The notes under the pieces: generated by a model
Database searches by the model: none
Seen by the model: only the letters and a program-made list of their open reading frames with translations
What the model was told of the DNA's origin: nothing
Assembly (NCBI GenBank): GCA_027563935.2
Contig: CM050447.1
Span: forward strand, 12,182,501 to 12,246,500
Length of the DNA: 64,000 bases
Direction of reading: 5' to 3'
Origin: Costus lasius
Lineage: Eukaryota > Streptophyta > Magnoliopsida > Zingiberales > Costaceae
Made by a program: the position numbers and the translations under genes
Part shown: piece after piece, positions 56,261-64,000 of the stretch
Numbering within the stretch: position 1 is the stretch's first letter
Layout: each line of letters opens with the position of its first letter

Positions 56261-56421
56261 AGTTGAAGGGAGAAAACCAAAAAACATAATAATTCATTAG
56301 GGTTACAGATACTTTAACAGTAGGATAATGGGTAGGGTCAGAGTGGAAACAAGGGACCCGAACCAATACCCGTTAAGGAAAAGAAAACACAATTAAAATA
56401 ACTCTAATATAAACTCTAACA
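56261..56421 (-). repeat. 3' LTR of the second copia element
   Basis: 161 bp, plus strand AGTTGAAGGGAG...CTCTAACA, next to the purine tract (plus-strand CTCCCCCTCAAGC). It shares the terminal style AGTTGA...TCTAACA with the LTR of the first copia copy but is 23 bp longer. Confidence 0.93.
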
Positions 56422-56428
56422 CTCCCCC

Positions 56429-59400
56429 TCAAGCTGGAGCAAAAATATTAATTAGACTCAGCTTGTTATAGAGATGATGAAGCCTGGTTGGCCCAAAGGA
56501 CTTAGTGAAGATATCAGCGATCTGTTCCTCGGACCTCAAGAACGGTGTGCTAATAAAATTGTTGTTGATTGCTTCTTTGATGAAATGACAATCAACCTCA
56601 ATATGTTTGGTTCTCTCATGAAACACTGGATTGTTGGCAATGAAGATGGCCGCTTGGTTATCACAAAACATATTCATTGGCTTGGGACTTTCTATCCCAC
56701 ATTCTTGTAGAAAGTTCCTAAGCCATAACATCTCACACACAGTATGCGTCATAGCTCTATATTCAGCTTCCCAACTAGATCTAGCGACCACATTCTGTTT
56801 TTTACTTCGCCACGTGACCAGGTTACCACCAAGATACGTGCAGAAACCAGAGACAGATTTCCTATCATCAACATTGCCGGCATAGTCAGCATCCGAGTAT
56901 GCCTCAATTCTGGTGTGTTCATTTTTATAGTATTTCAAACCCTGACCAGGTGACCCCTGAATATATTGAACAATCCGGGTAGCTGCCTCCCAGTGACACT
57001 GTTTGGGTTGTTGCATGAACTGACTAACAACACTAACAGCATGAGAGATGTCCGGTCTAATAATAGTGAGATAATTGAGTTTACCTATCAAACGTCTGTA
57101 TTGTGTTGCATCAATAGGCTTAGATTCAACATTCGCACTGTATTTCTGATTTGGAACAAGGGGAGAATCAGCTAGTTTGCAGTCGCTCATACCAATTTCT
57201 TCCAGAAGGTCTAGAGCATATTTTCTTTGAGACATAAAGATGCAATTCCATTTATAAGCTATCTAAATCCCTAGAAAATACCTCGGTGTGCCCAAGTCTT
57301 TGATAGAAAGATGAGACTGTAAGTGAAGTTTAGTTTTCTCAATACCCTGTTTGTCATCACCAGTAAGTAGCATATCATCAACGTAGACTGCTAAAATAAC
57401 AATACCACGCTCTGATCGGTGAATAAAAATTGAATGATCAGCTTGACTATGACGAAAGCCAGCCAATGTCATTATCTGGGAAAGTTTTTGAAATCAAGCA
57501 CGTGGACTTTGTTTGAGGCCATAGATAGATTTATGTAATTTGCATACTATCTCCCCCTGAGCAACATAGCCTGGCCGTTGCTCCATGTAAACATCTTCAG
57601 AAAGATCACCATAAAGAAAGGCATTGGTGACATCCATCTGGTGCAGAGACCAATGACAATTGACAGCCAATGAAAACAAGGCCCGAACCGAATTAAGGCG
57701 AGCAACTGGAGAGAAGTTATCATGATAGTCAATACCATACACCTGAGAAAAACCTTTAGCAACCAGGCGAGCCTTGTAGCGAGCAATAGAACCATCCGCA
57801 TGATATTTAATAGTGAAAACCCATCGACACGGGACCACACGAACACCGGTGGGAGGAGACACCAGGGTCCAAGTTCGGCGAGTCTGTAGAACAGCAATTT
57901 CAGCATCCATAGCACGCTTCCACTCAGGTACGAGCATAGCCTGCAAGGGAGAGGTAGGCAGAAGAGACGACGACAAAGCAATCGAAAAGGCACGGTAAAA
58001 AGGAGACACATGAGCGAAAGAGACATAGTGAGATATAGGGTAACAAGAGGAAGAACGCTTGCCTTTGCGGAGAGCAATGGGACAATCGTCATCAGGAACC
58101 TCCGGCAAAGAGGGGACCACGGAGAGGGGCTTGGAGAGACAGCTATAAACCTGCAATGGAACAGTGGATGGAGCTAAGGCAACCGGTGGAGAGGGAACAA
58201 GGGAAGGAGTGAGAACGATGGGAACAGGCAGGAGAGCGGGAGAGACGGAGGAGTCCCGGGCAGACGAAAAAAAAGGCTGAGACTCATGAAACGTAACATC
58301 AACACTGACAAAGGTTCGGCGGCTAGAAGAATCAAAGCAGCGATACCCTTTTTGAGTACGAGAGTATCCAATAAACACACACCGAGTTGCTCGAGGACTA
58401 AGCTTGTCAACACCCGGTCCGAGAACATGAACGAAACACAGACATCCAAACACGTGAGGAGGAAGAGAGAAGGGAACCCGAGATGAAAAGATGAGAGAGA
58501 AGGGTGAGCGACCACCCAAGACAGATGTAGGAACCCGATTAATAAGGAATGAGGCCGCGAGGATAGCGTCAGACCAGAAGGAACGGGGAACCTGCATGTG
58601 GAACAACAGAGTACGAGTCACATCAAGAAGGTGACGATTCTTGCGCTCAGCAACCCCATTTTGTGAGGAAGTGTAGCCGCAGGTCGTCTCGTGTAAAATA
58701 TCGTGATCGGCGCAAAAGGAATGAAAGGAAGTACTAGTATACTCCAAAGCATTGTCAGAACATAAAACTTTAATAGAAGCACCAAACTGAGTTTGAATTT
58801 CAATATAAAAAGTGCGAAATACATCAAAAACTTCAGAATGTTTAACCAAAACATAACACCAGCACAGACGAGAAAAGTCATCAATAAAAGTAACAAAATA
58901 CTTGTGACCCTCACGACTGGGAACATGACTCGGGCCCCAAATATCAGAGTAGATAAGGTGGAAGGGCTGTAAATGGCGAGTGGTGGTGGCACGAGGTAGG
59001 GGTACCCGATGATGTTTACCCAGCTCGCACGCGTCACAAGTGATGGAAGGCGGCGACTGTAAGGACAGGAACTGTTGGAGACGAGCAGGAGACGGATGAC
59101 CAAGACGGCGGTGCCAAAGAAGGGGAGAAACCACAGCAGAAGACAAAGCTTGAGAAGGGGTGGATGTAGCAAGAGTATAAACGCCACCCTGTCTAGGCCC
59201 CCCACCAATCGTCTTCCTCATCCGTAGGTCCTGAAATAGACAATGAGAAGGTAAAAAGGTTACACTGCAATGACAATGAGCGGTGAAAGCATAAACCGAA
59301 AATAGGTTAACAGGGAAGGAAGGTATATATAATACATGAGTAAGTGTAAGCATAGGGGATATAGAGATAGTGTCCACAACCTTAACAGGAACAAGAGAAC

Positions 59401-60495
59401 CGTCAGCAATAGATACAGGGGGATAGATACCTCCAGTGGAGAGGGAAACAAACAAGGCTCAGTTACCTGTCATGTGAGATGAGGCACCAGAATCAACAAT
59501 CCAAGTGGAGGCAGAGGAAGCAAGAGTGGTTGTACCCGAAGCAGGAGCAGAGGCAGCGATGAATGTAGACGAGCCAGCGGTGGAAGTAGAGGCCGACTGA
59601 AGTAGCCGTTCATAATCAGCAGCAGAAATAGTAACGGTAACGGCAGTAGTAGACGCAGGAGAAGGGTCAGACGAGCTAATGTCAGGAATGACAGCTGACC
59701 AAGCAGAAGGTTGTCCAAACTTTTGCCAGCACCGGTCTGAAGAGTGGTTGGAGCGGCCACAATGAAAGCATGGGGGGAAACCATGACCGCGCCCAATACT
59801 AGAACTGCGCCTGCGACCCATGGGAACGGAAGCAGGGGGAATGGCCAAAGCACTCGGTGCCTCCTTGGGTTGGGAAGAAGCAGTAACACGTAGCAAGCGA
59901 GAAAAGGTCCCCTGGAGTGTCGTGATGGTAGAATCCACTAATAATTGGGAACTAATAGCTGAATATTGAGGATCCAAGCAACATAAATATTTAGCTACCA
60001 AGAACTCATGTCGCTGCTGAAGAGTGACCTCAATATCGGAGGAAGCAGGATGATATTGACAAAGTTCATCCCATTTGCCTTGTAGTAGAACATAAGTTTC
60101 CTGAAAGGAGCGACCTGCTTGTTGTAAATTGATGATCTCCTCATAAAGTCGAAGAACATGACTCAGATTTTGCCGTGAAGCATATGTGCTATTAAGGAAT
60201 TCCCAAGCAGACTAGACTTTGTGGTCTGCTAATACATAATAGTGGAGGCAACCTTGTTGTCCATGCTGTGAAGTAATAAGTTCAACACGGCCATATCTGA
60301 TCGACGCCAGGTCTCATAAGTAGGGTCAGTAACAGAGGGGGCGGACTAAGTGAGATGATGTTCCTTGCCGTGAGATCCCAGAAAGAGACGAACGGACTGA
60401 GACCATAACGGAAAGTTCGTACCATCAAACTTAACAATATTACCTCCGAAGGTATTACTTGACTTAAGGTCAGAAGAAGATGCAAAAGGGTCCAT
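56429..60495 (-). pseudogene. Copia gag-pol polyprotein with a few breaks
   Basis: Gag starts at ATG 60495 (MDPFASS) and has a CCHC knuckle (CFHCGRSNHSSDRC). The protease is [11 protein letters not shown], then integrase ([24 protein letters not shown] and the Glu in [10 protein letters not shown]), RT (YVDD intact in VYVDDMLLTGDD) and RNase H (YSDADYAG, ending near 56429). Breaks: two stops and a one-base frame change early in gag (about 60200-60350), TGA at 59459-59461, TGA at 57494-57496 and TAG at 57263-57265. The remaining frame of 653 aa across integrase and RT is open. Better preserved than the other copy but not intact. Confidence 0.93.
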
Positions 60496-61262
60496 GGTGA
60501 TATGCTGAGATTCCCTTTTTGTCCTTTGCTTTTATATATTAACAAACAAAACTTGTTCGACAGGGGAAAGAACAGGTATAGAAGCAGGTAGCAAAGTTGC
60601 GAACATCAGATAGCATAAGCATATGCGGATAAAAAAAGAAGCACACGAACGAAAACACCTGGAGAAGACGACAGCAAGGTTCGGTCAGGTATGTCGCTGG
60701 TAAGAAACCACAGCAATCCCAAGCAATCCCAAGAGTCTTTTATCTTGGTGGAACAGAGGAGGAACAAGGGCCGACGGAAAGGAGCAGTAGCCGACGGGGA
60801 ATCGGAAGATGCTGATCTCACAGTCGGAGAGAGAGAGTTACGCCGCCAGGACGAGGAGAATACACACTGTCAGGCGGCTTCGAGCGAACGCCGTCAAGGT
60901 AGCTTACACGTCGTCAGCAAGATATATGGGAAGGAGAGACCATGAACTCCACATCCAGATCCGATGCTGGCGACTAGAGAAAGACGGAGGGCGGAAAATA
61001 CGCGAGAGACAGTCCGCCCGAAAAATCCTCCGCAGACGACGAACAAGGGTAGATTTCAGCGAGCCAGAGCAGTAGGCGAAAGAAGCAGGGCAAGCGGGCG
61101 CTTCACGTAGCCATGCCCAAGGCTAACGTTTCACGGCGCCAACATTCCAGGTGAACAAGAACACGCACACCGCACAAAACAAAATCGAAGGGTAGCAGTA
61201 CACACGGGAGAGAAGCGGCGGCGATGAGTAAGAGCAACGAAGGCGATTTTGCTCTGATACCA

Positions 61263-61423
61263 AGTTGAAGGGAGAAAACCAAAAAACATAACAATTCATT
61301 AGGGTTACATATACTTAAACAGCAGGATAATGGGTAGGGTCAGAGTGGAAACAAGGGACCCAAACCAATACCCGTTAAGGAAAAGAAAACACAATTAAAA
61401 TAACTCTAATATAAACTCTAACA
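61263..61423 (-). repeat. 5' LTR of the second copia element
   Basis: 161 bp, with the PBS at its inner edge (plus strand GCTCTGATACCAAGTTGAAG). About 770 bp of GC-rich leader separate it from the gag start; frames there (for example 60606-60821) are not called as genes. Confidence 0.93.
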
Positions 61424-61614
61424 ATATCAACTAGCACGGTTCGAGGAACCGGTCCGGCGAGCCAGTACGATACCAGTGAACCGGGCGGCAGCAAAAGAGC
61501 GGCGGCAGAAACTTCGAATAGCAGCATTGAACAAAGCTTCCGCCATCGCTAGAAGCTTCGAAGCTTCCGCTGCCGCTGTCCACTGCTCCGACCTATGTTC
61601 TGGTGCCGGTCCCT

Positions 61615-63236
61615 TGATAGGCATACCGCAAGTGCATGATTTCTATCGAAGTAGTAATAATATCGTCTCAAGGGAACTAGGTATCAAGTGCAAACTTTTA
61701 ACTTCATTGATAGCTAGATAGTTCAAAATAAGAATTAAAAAACTACTCTAAGTCTAAACTATCGAATCTAAAAATCAACGACTTAACGGGAATTACTATT
61801 TAAAAAAGCTTCGGGACTTCAGGTTCACATCGTTGAAGGAGTTAAAGTAAAACATTAAGCAAATCGAATTAGGAAACGAATTACTTTCTCTCAAAGCGTA
61901 ATCCAACAGAAAACCACTTAAGGTGATCAATCCTCTTGTACAGATTACTTTCTCTCAAAGCGTAATCCGGTGTCTACCTAAGCTAGTCTCCTACTCTCAT
62001 GGCTTATTAGCTTAGGAAAGACCCAATGAGCTCTATGACAATCATAAATCCTCGAGTGACTTTGAACGACTCTCATAATTTAAGTCACAAGTTTAAGTTG
62101 GACAGTCGAGTGTTACGATTCACCTCTCGGCTTTTCTCGTAACACTTAACACATATACAATGTTTGGCCAAAACACATATACACAATAAGCACATCCAAA
62201 TTAAATAGCCAATTTACTAAAAACGTCACTAAGATTTATTGAAATGTTTTACAAGTGGAGATTTGTTCAACGGGTTACGCTCTAAGTCCCGAAATAGAGT
62301 TTACTTTATGAAATACATCGTATAACACACAAAAACTCTAGAAAATACAATTAAAAGGTAGAGAAATTACATATCTTAGGTAGGAGACAATAAATCTTCG
62401 ATCTTCTCTCGATAGCCCCAAAGAAATCCGTCCAAACGATTTTGCCCCTTTCTTGCCCTCGTCGCGTTCCTCCAAGATTCGAACCTTGTAACCGCCCAAA
62501 ATTACAACTTTTATACCTCTATCGATTCCCCTGGTAGTTAGGAAGGTTGTATGGGAGTTTTCCTCAATTTCTAGGCTACAGGACCATCGGATTTTGTGAA
62601 AAACCGCTAGAAGGTCGGGATATGTGAACGCTATCATGGGCGTGATGACTGTCACGGCCTGGCCGTGATGAGCGCTCTGATCTGCAGAAACGTCTTCACG
62701 GCCGTGATGGTCACGGCTAGGCCGTGAAGAGCGCATAAAAAAAATGTGGATGGAGATCACGCCCGTGCACGCTGTCCGTGTTTACCTCGTAAAGATTTGT
62801 GCTGAAGTCCATCACGACCGTGATGACCATCATGGGCAAGCCATAACGAGCTCGTTAAAAGTCCAGACGCAGATCACGCCCGTGCTCCAAGCCGTGATGA
62901 CTACGCTGAATGATGCTCTGGGAAGCCGAAATGATCACGGCTGTGGTGGCTATCACGGCTAGGCTGTGATCTCCATAGAAAACTCTAAAAAACTGAAATT
63001 TGACCTGTGACCTCGCTGAACTGTGACGAATCTTCTCGTAACATCAAATCTTCAAAATCTTCACGAAAATATAGGAAAAAGCCATGTATTTCACAAATAA
63101 ACAAAAAATAATGAAGATTCCATACTTTACGGAAAAATATACTAAATTCTGACATAAAACAATACTTTTAAGTCTGAAAAGATAGTATGAGTGAGACTTT
63201 AAATCATATAAAAATAGCACTCCTCAAAATATCACA
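61615..63236 (-). repeat. 3' LTR of a minus-oriented Athila/Tat-like element
   Basis: Read on the minus strand it starts TGTGATATTTTGAGGAGTGC at 63236, right after a purine-type stretch, and ends GCACTTGCGGTATGCCTATCA at 61615. The Athila LTR earlier in the window starts TGTGATGCATTTGTGC and ends ACTTGTGGGCCTATCA, so the termini are alike and the two are relatives. Length 1,622 bp. The interior has many TCACGGCCGTGA-like palindromes. The other LTR is outside the window, so no TSD can be checked. Confidence 0.75.
62637..62965. repeat. Cluster of TCACGGCCGTGA-like palindromes
   Basis: At least eight variants of ATCACGNCCGTGAT occur in about 330 bp: TCACGGCCTGGCCGTGA, CACGGCCGTGATG, TCACGGCTAGGCCGTGA, ATCACGCCCGTGC, ATCACGACCGTGATGA and others, often in facing pairs. 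They lie in the promoter-side half of the LTR. The frames here (62338-62962) come from the repeats. Confidence 0.85.
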
Positions 63237-64000
63237 GACTTAAAATCTTGTTTATCCTCAAACAATCAAACTATCTAGAATCCAAGTGGTATTGAAAGAA
63301 GAATGATCTAAAGTTAAATCATTTGCCGATATGAAAACCATTATACTTAACCTTCGGCCTTAGAATAAAATTGAGATACAATCAATACTAAAAGCAGAAA
63401 TCTTTTCTCAAGATTAAATCTCAAAATCTGAGAAAGGATTAAACACTGTTATCATACTAATACTATGCATTATCATCAAATCTTTCTAAACAGCCAAACT
63501 AACCAGATCTCACCAAGCATGATCTTTGTTTTTTGAAATTACAATCATAGAAGTATGAATTATAATCGGATGGCTCAAGCTACTTCCCTGAATTTGTCTT
63601 TAACCTTGTTACACGAAAGGCAAACATTTGTGATAAATGCACCCTCGGTACTTGATCAGAAAACAAACTCAGAGTGTGTACACACATAATGCACACAAAC
63701 TCATTTCTTCACACTAAGTTAAAGTTAAAAGAAAGCGGAATTGTTCAATTTTACCAAACTGTTTCTTTTCTCATAACTCTTTGTTTTTTTACTTTGTCGA
63801 CAGTGCCAAGTTGGATGAATATTTGGATTCATCATCACTTAGGTACCACTGCCCCTTTTTATTTTCAAACTCCTTTTGTTTTTTTTTTTACTTTTTTCTA
63901 CATCCTTGGTATCTCCATATCAAAAGGTCGAGTGAAGTGGAAAGAAATTGACAAAAGCTAATCATAGCATGAAATTGTATTCAAAACTAAATTAGAAGAA
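63237..64000 (-). mobile_element. 3' interior of the same Athila/Tat-like element, cut by the window edge
   Basis: On the minus strand TTGTTTGAGGATAAACAAGATTTTAAG leads to the LTR. The Athila copy at 17.8 kb has GGGACAAGCAAGAATTTAAGTGTGGGG in the same place, so this is the equivalent PPT region, though here without the G run. The rest is non-coding with no hairpin triplet or extra ORF visible in this stretch. Confidence 0.65.

Larger units (their letters stand above)
56261..61423 (-). mobile_element. Ty1/copia element, same family as the first, TSD ATATC
   Basis: 5,163 bp with 161-bp LTRs and the 5-bp target duplication ATATC at 56256-56260 and 61424-61428. On the minus strand the 5' LTR is followed by the initiator-Met PBS TTGGTATCAGAGC, and the 3' LTR is preceded by GAGGGGGAG. 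The LTRs differ at five of 161 positions (about 3%), so it is younger than the copy at 27913-32986. Proteins of the two copies are closely similar throughout. It lies upstream of, and in the same sense as, the STICHEL-like exons, perhaps in an intron. Confidence 0.95.

Noticed and set aside
61429..61614. Possible exon or MITE end between the second copia and the Athila-like LTR (CCGG/GAACCGG repeats)
   Set aside because: No frame with a family match, no splice-consistent STICHEL exon and no paired terminal repeat was found.

Overview
This is plant nuclear DNA. The signs are introns with GT/AG borders, plant-only gene families (a zinc-finger homeodomain factor and a STICHEL-like protein), site II promoter boxes, and Athila-type, copia and hAT elements typical of angiosperms. 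The species cannot be read from the window. A monocot is a weak guess from the GC-rich coding sequence. About half of the window is transposable elements, and only four host genes are visible, all on the minus strand.

Layout. 1-6.7 kb: a 500-bp hAT MITE with an 8-bp target duplication, a truncated Ty3/gypsy element (LTR, primer binding site, broken gag), a solo LTR with a 5-bp target duplication, and the left arm of a second hAT MITE. 6.7-22.1 kb: a three-level nest. A non-autonomous LTR element (TSD CCTAG) sits in the extreme tip of the second MITE, and its left LTR was invaded by an Athila-type Ty3/gypsy element. The Athila copy has the odd order LTR-internal-LTR-partial internal and ends at a microhomology junction with templated filler DNA. 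It holds gag-protease, RT-RNase H, integrase and an extra 'env-position' ORF. That ORF follows a 73-bp tandem repeat and a TATA box, and is followed by three small hairpins whose stems co-vary. 22.7-26.2 kb: a full-length hAT transposon (TSD CCTGCAAC) whose transposase has two in-frame stops.

26.5-34.0 kb: a three-exon gene for a small glycine-rich (GxGxG) protein of 145 aa. Its first intron holds a 5.07-kb copia element, and its last exon has a decayed tandem copy. 35.9-36.6 kb: a single-exon ZF-HD transcription factor with GA tracts upstream. 38.6-39.1 kb: a third hAT MITE, then GC-rich minisatellite. 43.9-46.6 kb: a young gag-only LTR element. 48.5-48.7 kb: complex I subunit NDUFB3/B12 with site II promoter boxes. 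50.3-53.7 kb: the last three exons of a STICHEL-like (DNA polymerase III gamma/tau-like) gene. Upstream of these lie a chromovirus remnant, a second copia element of the same family as the first, and the 3' LTR and 3' interior of another Athila/Tat-like element that runs off the right edge. The 5' exons of the STICHEL-like gene are either beyond 64,000 or lost.

The host genes are unrelated housekeeping or regulatory genes and do not form a pathway. The most unusual material is in the Athila-type element: the covarying hairpins, the repeat-plus-TATA module before the extra ORF, and the LTR stem-loop. All coordinates, LTR differences and reading frames were worked out by eye; no database search or folding program was run.
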